NCBI RefSeq assembly: GCF_000208865.1 | Contig: NC_018394.1 | Location: 4,839,797 to 4,903,796, forward strand | Source of the DNA: Neospora caninum Liverpool | Taxonomy: Eukaryota > Apicomplexa > Conoidasida > Eucoccidiorida > Sarcocystidae | Direction of reading: 5' to 3' | Length of the DNA: 64,000 nucleotides | Part shown: piece by piece, positions 12,201-25,900 of the stretch | Numbering within the stretch: the first letter of the stretch is position 1 | Layout of the letters: each line of letters starts with the position of its first letter | Notes under the pieces: generated by a model | Databases searched by the model: none | Told to the model about the DNA's origin: nothing | The model's input: the letters and a program-made list of their open reading frames with translations, nothing else | Program-made: the position numbers and the translations under genes

Positions 12201-13957
12201 CCGAATACTTTTCTCCTTATGAAACGAACTCGACAGCGAGACCAGCACTCGAAAGCGAATCCGAGTCCGCTCCCTGCGTCGTTCGTTCGTCCAAAATCGC
12301 CGGCGTTGGAGACAAAATGCACAATCGGCAGTTACACCCCGCGGAACACTGCGTACAGCTATGGATCTATTCTGGGCACTCCTTGTTTTCTAGTGTGTGC
12401 GAGCGAGATTCAAGTTCACCTTATGACTTCGGCTTTTGAGTTGCAACGATCTTTGTCCTCCAAATAATCTCAGGTATGGAGTCGCCTGGCGTTGTTGCCT
12501 GCAACATCGTACGCTAGACCGTTGCAAATTAACCTGTGATGCTTCTACCGCCTCATTCCACACATTTTCACAGGAGAACCTCGAAAAAAAACACCTGGGT
12601 TCTGCCCCGAAGAGACGGGATGTCGGGCGGCCTGGAGACAATAACGAGACAAACGGCAGCGTGTGCTCGTGTCGTGTGGTGTCGACGTGGATTTTCGCTC
12701 GTTGCGTCTCCACAGACTCAAGGCTGAGACTTAGAAAAGACTGAAGTATGAGCAGCTCTGCTATTCTCGTGGCGCTTTGGCCCTTTTCTCCCCCCTTCTC
12801 GCGGTGAGAGGCTACGTGTTGCTCCTCTTTTCCTCCAGTGTCTTTTTCCTGGTGTCTCTTTTTTCTGGTGTCTCCATCGACGGCTGACCTGCGAGACACT
12901 GAGCTTTTCTTCCGCGCCTGCATGCGGAGCCATCCACACCAGTGCTCACTGCGGTTTGTGGCGCTTCCTTGAGACTTTCCCTCCGTTTTTCAAGACCTCT
13001 CGCTTTCATTCTATCTCTCACGTCTTCACGTCCTTCCAGAGCTTTTCCCTCGCTCGCTTCTTTGCTTCCAACGGCCCGCGACGCCTCGGAGAGTATCTCA
13101 CCCATGGCTCCTCTCCAGCCGAGCCGTGCTGCCTTGTCCTGCTCAAGAATCACGCGTGTCCAGGCTGCAAATGCGTTCTAACACTTTCTCCCGCCGCCCT
13201 CTCCCAGTTCCTCACAAGTTCCGTGTCTTCTTCCGTCCGAAAATGCGTCGTTTCTCGCGTTCAAAGGCGACTTGTAAAGAGAGGTAGACGCGGGAGAGAA
13301 GCCGCAGCAACGCCGTCGTCGAGTCCACAAGTAGGTACTCAGCGACTCTCACGACGTCGAGGCCTCTTTCCGTCAAGAAATGCGCTTTCATTTGCCGCAC
13401 ACGAACTTTTTCGTGCCTGACATTCTTCCCTTACCGGGAGTCAGACAAACAGCTTCACTCCCTGGCGGGTGTTCTTCTCGCCCAACCGCAGGCTCGAGAG
13501 AGCAATTAACCAGGCACGCGCTCCTTCCCCTTCTTCTTTCACACATTCCTTGCGCTTGCTGTTCCACCTCGCCATCTGTGCACTTCATTCGCTCGAGTTT
13601 TTCCTGAATGTCGGCGCCGACCCGTGCTCGCAAATTTGGTGGCCTACACACACTGGTGGATCGCCGGCGGCGTCTAGACACCTGCCACAAATTTTGCTCT
13701 TCATCCGTGCCACTCTTCGTAAAAAATAGGTATGGATAACTTTGTGGATGTATTTGGCAAGAATCAGTTGCGGGTTTGGCGTTTTTCAGTTCAGTTGCAA
13801 GAAACAGTCGCGTTGGAACACTTCCTGGTGCTCGGGATGCTCTGTCAAGTCTCTCTCTGCTGGTTTCCGCTCTGTTTCTGCGGGCTCCTGTCTCTCAGGT
13901 GTCTGTTCTCCCACGCTCCGCCTCGCCTCTGAGGGCTACGGACGGAGCAGCGACACG
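9250..13957. promoter_or_regulatory. Divergent spacer between V-ATPase A and PIKfyve
   Basis: The 4.7 kb between the two start codons must hold both promoters and both 5' UTRs. No convincing gene is seen: open frames are short, overlapping and lack conserved motifs. The last 1.2 kb before PIKfyve (about 12780-13720) is pyrimidine-rich on the plus strand, as in coccidian leaders. A TGCATGC motif lies at 12919. An acceptor-like CTCTCAG just before 13899 could end a 5' UTR intron. Transcription starts cannot be placed by eye. Confidence 0.5.
12919..12925. promoter_or_regulatory. TGCATGC motif upstream of PIKfyve
   Basis: Exact TGCATGC about 1.0 kb upstream of the proposed PIKfyve start. This heptamer is known to be over-represented in T. 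gondii promoters. It also occurs in coding and intronic DNA of this window, so its role here is only inferred. Confidence 0.35.
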
Positions 13958-16900
13958 ATGACGTTTTCGACGGTCTCTCCTTGTTCGCCAACCCCTGAGG
14001 CTGGAGACAGCTGCTGCCCGAGGTTCTCTGCCTGCTCGTCTACCGTTCGTCGGTCTCGGTCGTCTTCCTTCCTCACCGCAGACGCCCCCGGGGGGGGGGA
14101 AGGCGCACGAGAGGACGAGGAGGCGAAAGCGAGGGGCCTGACGCGCCCAGAAAGAGATCGCCTCTTCAGTCCTCGTTCGTCGTCGGCGCGGAATCCACAC
14201 GAGTCCCTCCCGTTGCCTTCTGCGTCCTCGCGTTCTCGCACCGGATACGACAGATCCGCTTCGCCGTCGCTCTTCACTTCTTTCTCTTCGCTCGCATCTC
14301 CTCTCTCACCGCCCGACCCGGCACTCTCTTCCTCGCGAGGAGCCGGGACGCACCAGCACCTGACGCCTCGCGAGCTCACGCCGCCTTCGCGCTTTCCACC
14401 TGCGTCGGTCTCCTCGCCGTCGGGCGCCTCGTCTTCGTCTTTCGCCGCGCCGCGATTTGTGTCCCTCTTCTTCAGCAGAGACCCGCGGGGCGAGGGGACG
14501 GGGGCGAGCGGTCTGGAGACGACAGGTCGCCCCACAGACTGGCTGATGCCCGACAGCAAGTGCTCGCGGTGCTTTGCATGCGGCGTCTCCTTCTCCACCT
14601 TCACGAGGAGACACCACTGCAGACAGTGTGGACTCGTCTTCTGCCACAAATGCTGCTCCTGCTGGGGCGAGGGCGCCCCGCTGGGCTTCGGCCCAGGCCG
14701 AGTCAGAGTCTGCGGCGCCTGTTCGCAGCTCGCCCAGAGAGACGAAGAGGAAGCGCGGCGGGAACAGGGAGAACGAGCCGCGATTTGCGAACACGAACAA
14801 GAAGAAACGGAAGTGGAGGCGAGCGAGGAAAAGGAGACACAGACCAGGAGGGCACTGCCACGCGGGGTGCGCGCGTTCACCACCTCTTCATCTCGCGAGG
14901 AGGAAGAGCGCAAGCGCACTAGGCGCCGTGCGTCTCAGAGCGTGTGCCTCAGTTCGCGTTCTGCATCGTCGTTCTCTTCGTCCGGCCCCGCGGCGTCGAT
15001 TTCCTCGCGATGGGTCCCGAGTCCCTCTGCCTTCTGTTCCGCCGGCGAAGCTGCCTGGCGCCACTTGCGCGGCTCGGTGTACCTACACTGTCGCCTGGTG
15101 GGTCTGTCTCGTCTTCACGCTCGCATTCTCTTCGACCTAACGCTCTCCGTTATTGCTCCGCTTCGGCTCCCTGCGGCTTCGCCTTCGTCGTCGCCCCCGT
15201 CCGTTTTTGATTTTGTGAAGGTCAAGCGCCTCCCGGGTCTGTCTGTTTCGGATTCGTTCTTTGTTCACGGCGTCGTCTTCCCTCTCCATCTCCACTGTAA
15301 ACAGCACACGCGTCTCCTGCTTCAGCGGCCTCGTCTCCTCCTTCTCTCTTCTTTCCTAGGCCTGCCGCGTCAGTATCCTCCGTCTGCGTCTCCCGCGAGT
15401 CCCGGGATGCCAGCCGGCGCCTGTTCTTCCCTTTCGAAACCGAGTTCGCTCTCTTCCTCTGCTGCCTCGTTTCCTCTCTCCGAGCCCTCCGTCTCGAATG
15501 CTTGGCCTTCTCCTCTCGCCTCAGCTGTCCCGCAGGCCCCATCCCCTGCGTCCCCGGCGTCCCTCTCGCGTCCGCCCGGGACCAAAGACCCGACAAAGGA
15601 GACAACGGCGTTTGGGGCGGCGGCCCAAACGGGCGCGGGCCAGCCAGGCGTCTCTGCGTCGCTTCCCGGCGCCGCGTACACGCGCATGCAGATCCTGAGA
15701 GAACAGGAGGAGACCTACACCGGAATCGTGATTCAGAAGATCCTGGCGCTTGAGCCCGCGCTCATCCTGACCAGCGACGGCGCCTCGCAGCTCGTCCAGG
15801 CTCAGCTCCAGGCTCTCGGGATCTGCCTGCTTGTGCATGTGCCCCCGCGCACGCTGCGCCGAGTCAGCAGGAGCTCCGGAGCGCCGATTCTGTCTTCTCT
15901 CGATCGCGCGGCTGCTCTGGCTGTGGCGCTTCGCGAAGAACAGGAAAAAGACGCGGATCGAAGACGCGCCGCGGAGGAGACGGGATCGGCGCGCAGCTCG
16001 GGTGACGCTTTGCGCCTCACAGGCACTTCACAGGAAGCCCAGCCACCAAGCAAAAGACGGCAACTGCCATGGGGCAGCTGTGGGGTCTGTCAAATCTGTC
16101 GGCCGCAGCCGATGTGTGTCGCCAGACCTTCACTGGTCTTCATCGCCCGATGTCCCTCCCGAGCCGGCGCCACCATCTGTCTCCGCGGTCGCGCCTCCTC
16201 CGTGTTGGGCGCCCAGGCTGGCGACTGTGCGTGCGTGAGTCCTGAGGCGCGTCCCCCGTCGCGAACGCCGACTGGCGGCCGGGGCCTCTCGCCTCCTGAT
16301 CCAGAACGCAGCAGTGGCGCTGAGTATGGCAAAAAGGATTTCCAGAGAAGCGCACGCGCCGCCCAGGAGGTTCCCGTTGTCGACGAGCTTTTTCTTTCGA
16401 AGCGAGTGCTGCAAAGAGCCCTCGTGCACGCCTTCTCACTGCGCCAGGAATTGACGCTGGTGGCGTCTTGCTGCGGGCGGGAAAGCGACGACGCCCCTTT
16501 CCAGTTTCTGCCGGACCAGCTGCGAGCGCAGCCACTCACGGCGCGGGGCGCGGAGGGCGCCGCGAAGAGGGAAACGCAGCCCGAGAAGCAGAGACGGTTT
16601 CGAGACCACCCGTCGGCGCGCACTCCCCCCGGAGAACGGGCGACATGCAGACTGTGTCGAGCGGGCAAGAAGAAAGAGCCAAGCGGCGCGTGCTGGTGCA
16701 GGCTGACGCGACAACCGGTCGGCGCCTCCCGAGCGTGGCGGCGGGGCGGAGGCGGCGCAGAACGAGCGGACACGGGGTACGAAGAAAGCGAGGCAAGGGC
16801 CAGGACCGAGTGTTCAGACAGCGGGGGAGTCGTAGCCGCGCAAGGCTGTGGCGAACGAGGGCGAAGCGGCTCTCGAGAGGCCCACACGTCTCGCCCTCCG

Positions 16901-19900
16901 GCCCCGTCTGCGCGACAGCTCCAGGCCAAGCCCCCAAGCGCCCCAAGGAGACGGCGCGAGACCGCGCAGGACGAAAGCGAACAGGAGGCGCATCCGGTTT
17001 TCTCCGGCAAACCGCCGTCTCCCACGCAGGCCATGGCGTTGCCGTTCCGCCTCTCGCCCTCGCCTGCCTCCACAGCCTTTCTTTCCGCCTGTCTCTTCTT
17101 CGACCGCTTCCTCCAGACGCCGCTCTGCGACTGGCTGCGCCTGTCCTTCTCCTCGCCGCTCCACCGCCCTTCGTCGCTGCGCCTGCTCGCGAAACTCGTC
17201 AGTCCTCAGCCACTTCCTGTCGCCGCCGCACGTCGCCTGCTGCTGACTTCTCTCTCGGACCTCACGAGCCTGGACACGCGCAGGAGTCGCACCCTCGCTC
17301 TCGCTTCCTCTTCCTCTTCTTCTTTCTCTTTCTCTTCTTCCTTTCCGTTGCGTTTTGCATGTCGAGACGGCTGTGCCTTACCTCTCGAAGGCGAGAGAGG
17401 GCTGCAGGTTCTGCAGGCTGGCTGCCGGTTCGATTCGGAGGGATCGCCGGAGGGCTGCCCGCCTTTCGAGAACGCGGGCGAGAGGCACCGCTTGGGGGAT
17501 TGGACAGCGGCGTTTGAAAACGCGCCGCGTCGCTCAAGCAGGCGAGGAACAGAAGGCGACTGGGGACGACGCCTTGCGCTCGTAGCCGGGGAAAACGTGG
17601 AATGTCGCTTCCCTGTCAAGCGCGGCGGTGAGGACGACGACGCAGCGGAAAACCCCCACGGGAGGGAGCGAGATGCAGAGGCTGCATGCAGTTGGGAGCT
17701 CCGCGTCGAAAAATTGGGGCGCGGGAACCGGTCGCCGGGGACAAGCGAAACGGACCCGTGTGCGTCTCTGGAAAACGCGAGAGATCTGGTGGCATTCGGC
17801 GCCTTCTGTGCAGCGCTACAGTTTCGCCACACGCGTGTGGAAGGACGGGAGTCGAATCCGCCGCCGTATCCGTCTGTTTCGTCTCCTCGCCGGTCTTCTC
17901 CCTCTTCTCTGTTTCGTTCGTTTCTCTCCGATCCCTCTCTGCTCGGTTCTCAGCCATCTCGCGCCTGCTGCGGGCCGCGTCGATTGCTCCCAACCCGTCA
18001 CCCAGACGCGCCGCTCCTCGAGATGCAGGCGGCGCTCGCAGCCGCGGATCTTGCGGGCTGTTCCGGATCGTCTGCGGATTCGCCAGGAGCGCCTGCGGCT
18101 CTCGATGCTGCGTTCGCCGCCTGGGCGCAACGCCCTTCTGCGTGGACAGAGAGCGAGAAGGACCGCCTTTTTCCCCTCGCCGTTTTCCTCGGCGCGCAGC
18201 TTGGCCCGCGTCTGCGGCAGGTATGGCCTCTCCATTTGCTCACGCTCTTCCGCACAGACTCTGCGCAACTGTCTCTGATCTCCAGCTGGAGCTCCGGCAA
18301 GCAGCAATGCGCCGCGCATCTTCTGCGCCACGACCTCCCCCTCCTGCAACTCCCCCCAAATCGCGAGGCACCATTGAGTCTCTGGAGGAAGGCCTGGCTG
18401 CAAGCGGCTGACGCCACGAACTCGACGGACAAGAAACCAGGAGGCACAAGAGCTACGAGCGGCCGGAGACCGGACGGAGACGCAGGCGACCAGAGGGAGG
18501 ACGGGAAGGCCGCCTCAGGAGCCGACGCGGAGAGACGGTCGTGGTTCGAGGATGCATGCGAGGGGAGAAGCCGAGGGCGGCGGACGAGCGTGGCAGCGTG
18601 GCGAGACAGTGTGGACGAGTGGGCGACCGCCGGAAGCGCGGAAGGCCCGAGCGAGCGGTTCGGCGACTTGGCATTGGCTGCGGTTTTGCGAGGGCCGGAA
18701 GAGGCCGGATGGAGGACGCGAGAGCGGGGGGAAGAAACCGAAGAGGCGCGACTGCCGTCTCTGAGAGACACCGTTCAAAAACGCTGCCGTGAAGCCGCCG
18801 CTATCCTTCACCAGAAAAAATGCCCCGCAGGAAGCGCGCGATGCAAACGCCCTCTCCTTCAACACGCACTTCGCATGCAAAGCCTCGACAGCAGAATCGT
18901 CGTTCGCTTCTCCCTGGTAAACAGCTGCAGTTTCGCCCCCAGAGACAGGCCACACACACTAAGATTTCCTTGGCTCCAACCACGCGCGCCTATCCACATC
19001 GATATATGGAGCGGGACGTCTATCGGCCGGTACCTCTACACGTCGATCTAGGCCTCGACATCGTCTAGACGTTTTGTACATACATGATCATATATGTATA
19101 TATATGTAGATGTCTTAGCGTTTGCTCGTATGCATTTCGGAGTTTCTGCCTCTCGAGTGGGTTCCCGGGTGTTTTCGTGTTTGTGCATTCGGCCTTGGAA
19201 CCCTGCAGCTCCTCCGTCCCTGCATCTGTACTGCCTGTGGACGTCCTGCACTCCCGGTCCAGCTGTGTGGCCCGACCACGTGCGTGCGTTTCGAAAACCT
19301 AAGCGAGTGTCTCGTTTTCCGTGTATATGCAGAACAGGTAAATGGAATCCTGGCGCATGCCGGCGAGTCGCGTGCCTCCCTCGTGATTGATGAACAGAGA
19401 ACAAGGGAGTTGGCGTTTCTGCATGCGTCCAGCGCCTCTTTTTCTCTAGCCTCTGTTCTAGGCGTAATATATTCATTACGGTTATCACGGTCTCACCCGG
19501 TGTCTGCGCATGTTTCTCTCAGTTCTCCCCCGAAGAGCATTTTCCCACGTTCGCGTTACCTCGCGCGTCGTCGCCACAGCGACTCGACCTTTCTTCTCCG
19601 TCGTCTGCGTCGTCTGAGCTCTCGACGGAAAAAAAAAGTGCCTCGAGTGTCGCGCCCCCAGATACATGCAGCCCGGACGACCTGAGGGAGGAGTCGGCCT
19701 CATCAGATCTCTTTACCTCGTCCGCGTCGTCCTCTTCTTCGTCTCTCCCGCTGTTCTCTTCGACTTCTACGACGCACGCATGTTTGTCCGCGGAGGCCGT
19801 CGAGACGCCCGTGCCTAGCTCCGCGTCGGAAGGCCAGGAGAGGCGCGATCTTGTCGCGCGCCAACCTGGTGCCCAGGACGCCGACCGACGCGCGGGACAA

Positions 19901-22900
19901 GAGCCTGGCCCCGCGGAGACACCGCTGGAAGGGGACGGTCTGCATGCAAATGGAGATGGCGGCGGTCGCCGCGAATGCGAGGGAGAGTCATGGCTGCAGG
20001 CGCTACGTCGAAGCCTAGTCTTCGCCCACCAGCCGCGCAACAGTGATAGTCAGGGGTACGCGGAGACAGAAGCGAAAGGCGGCGCGGCAAAGGCGGCGTG
20101 TGTGTCTGAGCCGTCCGGGGTCGGCGCGAAAGCAGGAGAGGCGAGCGGACGGGGTGCGCGAAGCGGAGAGAGACGAAACCTCGTCGCAGGTGAGGCAGAA
20201 GAGGCACAAGAACAAGCGGTTGAGGAAGCGGAAGGAGAGAAGGAGAAACCCGGACGGCAGCGAGGTTTGCGTGCGTGCAAGAACCGTGCCAGAGACGCGG
20301 GCGGACGCGCGTTTCCGCGGTGCAATTCAGCGAGTCGTCCACGCGCTAGCCGTGGCGAAATGAGAAAAGGGGGAGAACGGGGAAGTCCCCGTTTTGTTGG
20401 GGCCTTTGTGTGTGGTTTGCCGTTCAAGCGTTTGGTTTCGATTTCGAGTCAAACCGCGTTCGTCTCGTTGTCGGTGGTTGTCGTGCAGGTTCCAGCTTCG
20501 CCACGGGAGACTCGGGAGGCTCGTCTCCCGACAGGACCTGCGAGAAGGCGAGCGGCCGAGAGCGGGGCGGAAGGCTGAAGGTCGGGCGATCTAGCAAGCC
20601 GAGAGCGCAGCGGTGGCTGCACACTGTGTCTACGGAGACGAGTCAGAGCGGCGTTTTGTTTTGGCAGGTTTGCAGCGCTTGCCAGGCACTGGTGCTTCCG
20701 TGCCGGATGCTCGGCGAGGAGGGAAACCTCCCCTTCTCCAAGTTCCTGGAGTTGCTGCTCTGCAACGACAGCTACAGAGGCGACGGCTCGTGTGTGTCGG
20801 TTTTCCTCGAGTCGCCGCGGGTCAGACTTCGACGAGAAGACCGGGCGCTGCAGAGGGAGAAGTGCGAGGCTGCCCTTGAGAGACGTTGCGAAATCCAGAA
20901 AGAGACACGCGGGGAAGAAGGAGAAGGCGAAGGCGAGCAGTGCAGAGACGGGGGGTTGGACCGAACACGAAGGCGGAGACGGTCCCGGTGTACGTCGACA
21001 GACGGCGAGGGACAAGCAGTGGAGCAAGGAACAAGGAGGAAGGAAAACAGACACCCAAGAGAGGACGGGAAGGGGAGCGACGCGTGGATCCCAGAGGGTG
21101 GGGGCGGCTGTGAAGACAAGCGCAGAAGTGAAGCTGCGGACGGCGACGAGAGTGCGGAGCATGAAGGGAAAGTGGGTGGAGGTGAACGCGCAGGGTGCGA
21201 GAAGGACTCTACGCGAGAGGGCTATAGGAAACGACGCGAGAGGAGATCGAGAACAAGTGAAGACGAGAGGAATTCCGATCTCTACTGCGAGGCAGAGCGG
21301 ATGGAGAGGCCGCGCGCTGTGCGAACACCCCGTTCGCTCTGTCCACGAGGAGCGGAGGAGGACCACGCGCAGGCGGGGAGACGCTCCAGACGAGGGGCGG
21401 GAGGTCGAGATTCTGTGCGGGCGTGGAGGCGATCGTTCGGGAAGAACGGAGGCGCATACAGCTGCCGCTCATGTCCGCATCTTCTGTTCAGAGAACGGAC
21501 CTTCTACTTTGCCTTTGCAGGCGTGGTAAGCGTGATAGATCCATCTGGCCGTCGTGCCGAGGAGAGACAAGACGAGAGCGAAAGCGATGTTGAGGCAGTC
21601 GACAGGACCGCCGGCTCGAGACACGCATTTCGGAGAGACGATCGAGACTCAACAGATGTGGATTTTTCTCGCATTTCGCGGTGTTCAGGTCATGTCGTTT
21701 GCCTACGAAGAAGTGCCGATCTACACCCTGAGGCGCCACCAACTTGACCGCCTCCGGTGCTTGGAGAACCCGCACGCGTCGCTGCTTCCTCGGGGCGAGG
21801 CGCCGCGAGCTTCGACGCTCATCGGCGACAGCTCTCGAGGGACGGCGGTCCTGACCACTGACCCAGACCTGCCAGAAGGACAGAGCGGTGATTCGCGAGA
21901 CAGAAACTCGTGGCGGATGAAAGACGCATGCTCTAACGAAGACGAGGCATCTACACCAGGCACCCCGAAAACGCGATCGGGTGATCCATCTTCTCCGTCT
22001 CCATTCTCCGCGTCTTCGTCAGTCTCGTCTTCGGCTTCGTCTGCCGCGTCGGCTTCTGCGGCGCGGTTCCCTTCTCTCTCCTCGCCGCGGGATGGTTCCT
22101 CTTCAGTTCTTGCCATCGTGCACCTTCTGCTCTGCGGCGTGTTACTCCCCCTGGCGAGCGAGGCGTATTTCGCGTCTCGCCTCACCTCCGTTCTCTCTCT
22201 TGCTTCGTCGCTCGCGGCGTCCACTGGAGGCGAAAGCGAGAAAAGGGAGCGTCGGAGTCTCGTGCCTCAGCTTTTCCGCCTGCCGCGACCGTTCATTGGT
22301 GGCGCCTCTTCCCGCTCGCCTTCGGTGCGCGCTTCACAGGGTCCGTCCTCGGCAGCAGAATCCAGGCGAAACTTCGTTCCTTTGGACGCTCCTGCAGTCG
22401 CGTCTTCCTGGCCGTCTCTACCTTTCCTCGCCCCCCTCCAATCTCCCGGGCTCCCCCTTCTTCTCGATTTCTCGCGCACAAATAACCCCTTCCAGTGGTC
22501 GCCTTCATCTTCTTCATCGTCTTCGTCTTCTTCTGGTTCTCCTTCTTGCTCACTTTCTTGTTCGCTTTCGTCTTCTTCTCATTCGCGTCCTGTTCCAGTC
22601 CCGGCTGCGTCCACTCTGCGTCCATCCGCTCGTCTGTTTTCGTCCTCTGACCTGTCGTCGCCTTCGTCTCGCTCCTCGTCGGACGCATCGTCCGTTCCCG
22701 TCTCGCTGACCACGGTGAGAGACACAAACGGATACACCTCGAGCTGTCGCGTGCCGCGGTCGCTGCTGTCGGCAACGCGTCCCGAACCCGGCGCATCCTC
22801 GTGCGCTTCTCCTGGGGGATCGACGGCGCATATGCCTCTCGGCGGGGCGGATGGCGATGGGCAGTCCCGCCTCGCGCCTGTGGGCGCAGGGCGGCGCCCG

Positions 22901-25900
22901 GCCGCGTGTGCGCGACACACAGTGCCCAGAAAAAGAGCGGAAAGTCTCGAGAAGTTGGCGACAGGAGGCGCACGTACACCTACCTTCCTGGACCTTTTCA
23001 AGACGCTCAGGTGTCTGCTTCTTCGACTCAGCGAAGAGGAAGAAAGCGGCAGACCACGCGAAGGGAGCGGACGCGACGCAGCTGGGAACGGGCGAGATTT
23101 CCACCGACAGCACTTTGCACCTGACGCGGTCTCGCCCACAGACGAAGCTACCATGCTTCTTCTCGACCTCGTGCAGGACATTCTGCAGTGGACTGTCGAG
23201 GCGATGGAGGCGCGACAAGCCTCGCGACTCGCAGACTGTGAGGAAGCGAATTCGCCGAGGACAGGCCGAGGGTATGCGAGAAAGAAGCGCAAGGTAAGGT
23301 TGATTCGCGCAAGAATCAGGTTTCAAGACGGCGAGGCCGCGCGGGTCGGGGCGAAGAGAGGGCGGGCATGAGGCGGCGGTGGACACGTCGAAGACGGAAG
23401 ACTCGCGGCTGGTGCCAGAATTCCACTGGCCCAGTCGGCTGCTGTTTCACACACGCCCGACATGTCTGGCGCTTCAAACGGGTCGGGGTTTCCAGCGGTC
23501 GTGGCCGTCTCTCTGGTTTCACTTTCCCCTCATGTCTGTGCACGCGTCGACCTCGTCTGGTGGGCCCTCGAGAGCTTGCTCGTTCTTCTCTTTGTTTCCC
23601 ATTCGGTCTGCAGGACTCTGTCAGCCTGGCCAAGTCGGCGTCCCCGCGTCAGCCGCCCGCAGGCATGGATACGTGTGTCACATTTCTGGCCGTCTTGGCT
23701 TCGCTTCTCTCTCCACTTTTGTCTCTCTGCGACCGGTACATTTTCTTGTTCTTCCTCCTCGCGACGGCAGACCAGCGAGGCGTCTCACCTATCCCGCTCT
23801 CGGGGTCGGCTCGCGCCTCCGGCACCCGGGACGGCCCGCATGGCGACTGCTCCGCTTCCTCCTGGGGACTTGCGGACAGCCGGAAAACGCAGGTTTCAGA
23901 GTCTCACCCTCAGTTGGTTTCTTGTGAAGAAGGGATGGGGGCCGAAAGAGACGAGCGGAACGGGCGCCCGCCCTCGTGGTCTCCCTCGCCTCGTCCTTCT
24001 TGCGGGATTGCTCTGTCTCCGCCGGTGTTCTCGCAAACGCCCCGAGGGCGCCACGCCCTCCGAGCGGCCCAGGCCTTTGTGCGCCTGACCCGCAGAGCCG
24101 CCGCAGTGTATCGCTACTTTGCACGGCGTGCGGCTCTTCTTCTGCTTGTTTCTTGTTGCTCCACCTGGCCGACTGCGAGGACGTGGGCACCTGCAGGCGT
24201 GCGGAGCGGAGGCGCCGGAGATCGTCGGTCGGTGCCGAGGCGAGGAGAGCCGGCTCGGGGGGGAGGCGAGATGGAGACGCGCAACGGGTCAGATGGGGAG
24301 GCGAGCGCGGGGTCGTCAAACAGGCAGACGCAGCAACCGGATTCGGCCTGGAGGGAAGCCACACAGAGGGCGATCGTGAGGAGCCGGCTGCGGGCACTCG
24401 AGGCGCGCTTCCTGTGCACGTCGGCTCTGCCGGACTTGTTGCTGCTCAAGGAAGGTTGGGAGACGTTGCGGGGACACCTGTTTGAGGTGTATCGAACCCT
24501 CGTCGCGGATATGTTTTGTGTTCTTAAAGCCGCGACAGAGATGCACACCGCCGTCGAGAGGGACTCTCCACCTGAGGCCTCTCATCGAACGCCCTCTGGA
24601 CAACGTGCGTTCGGTTCGTCGCCACAAGACGACGCAGAGAGACACGTCGAAGCGTTGGAATCCAGACCTGGCGAAGGGCGCTCGCGTGGGGCACCGCACA
24701 GCCCGGAAATGGAACAGACACCGGACCCGGAAGACCCATCGCCTCTGCCTTCGTTTCGCCTTCGTTCACGCTCTTTGTCGCCACAGTCCGAGGCTTCAGC
24801 TCACCAGCAATCCGCGACGCGCGACGCGCAGAGCAGCTCCGACAAGACGAGGGGCGAGGCACCAAGCGAGACCGTGCGGGCGGCTGCCTGCCACGTCGAC
24901 TCGGCTGTGTCTGCAGGTTCTTCGTACTCGATCGTGGTTGCGGCGAAGCTTCGCGCAGATCCTGCGTCGTCGCTCGTCTCCGTCTTCCTGTCGACTGCGG
25001 CGCCGAGCGCGAGCGGCCTGCCTTCGGCCTTGAGTGAGTCTGCGAGCGAAAGCGCCGCCCGAGATCCGCTCCCAGGGCCCTGCCGGCAAGACTCCGCCCA
25101 ACGTGACATGACGCGAAGACTCGAGGCTGTGCATGCGCGGCTGGTCGCCAGCGGGCGCGAAGTCGCCCGCTGGGAGGATGGCCAGAGGGGGAGGCAGGCC
25201 GAAAGGTTTCGGCACGCCCTACCCTCGGCGTCGGAGTCTGCGCGCGAGAGTGCGTTGGGCCGGCAATCCTCAGAGAGCACCGGCGTCAGTCAGGCGAAAC
25301 CTGGAGGTAGGCCGCAGCCCGAGGCCCACAGACGGAAATGCGCGAGCTCAGATGAGGCTGTGAGGCCGCTCGCGAACAAAGCCGTTGCCAGGAGGCTGAG
25401 GGAGGCGCATAGCGTTTGGATGCCACTGAGCAGGTTCCCGTCCTATGTTTCTCCTAGGTCGCCTATATCTCCTCGCACTCGTCTTCTGTCGCTGTTTCCC
25501 CCTTTCCGTCATTCGTCACTGCCCCCGTGGCGTCTGCCGTCTGGTGTGTGCCGCGTCCGTTTGTGTCCCGCCTCATCCCGCGTTCTTTCGCGTCACGGCT
25601 GTCGTCTGCTCGCCACTCACGAAGCGTCTCAGTCGCGTCTCCTGCCTGTCTCTCTCAGGCCTTCCCTTTCTCGCCAGCGCCTTGTCGCCTCTTCTGAACC
25701 TTATGGCGACTCCGCCTCTTCTGCCGAGGTCTCCAGCGTCTTCTTTCGCGCCCTCGCCAGCGTCGCCTGCGCTGCGAGCGACTTCGACGAAGCGCAAGGG
25801 GAATGTGAGTGACGGCCTCCCACCGCCCCCATCGCTTGCCATGCTCGATCCAAGATCCGGCGTTTCCTCTGAAGCCGGCGCAGCTTCGGTCGTCTGCTCG

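Noticed and set aside
13748..13957. In-frame upstream ATG of PIKfyve as the start
   Set aside because: Possible, but the extra 70 residues are Ser/Cys-rich without similarity and contain an acceptor-like CTCTCAG; the ATG at 13958 has A at -3 and is preferred, with low certainty.
16090..17073. Minus-strand frames inside PIKfyve exons
   Set aside because: Overlap the CCT-like domain exon antisense and have no motif of their own; GC-rich DNA leaves many such open shadows.
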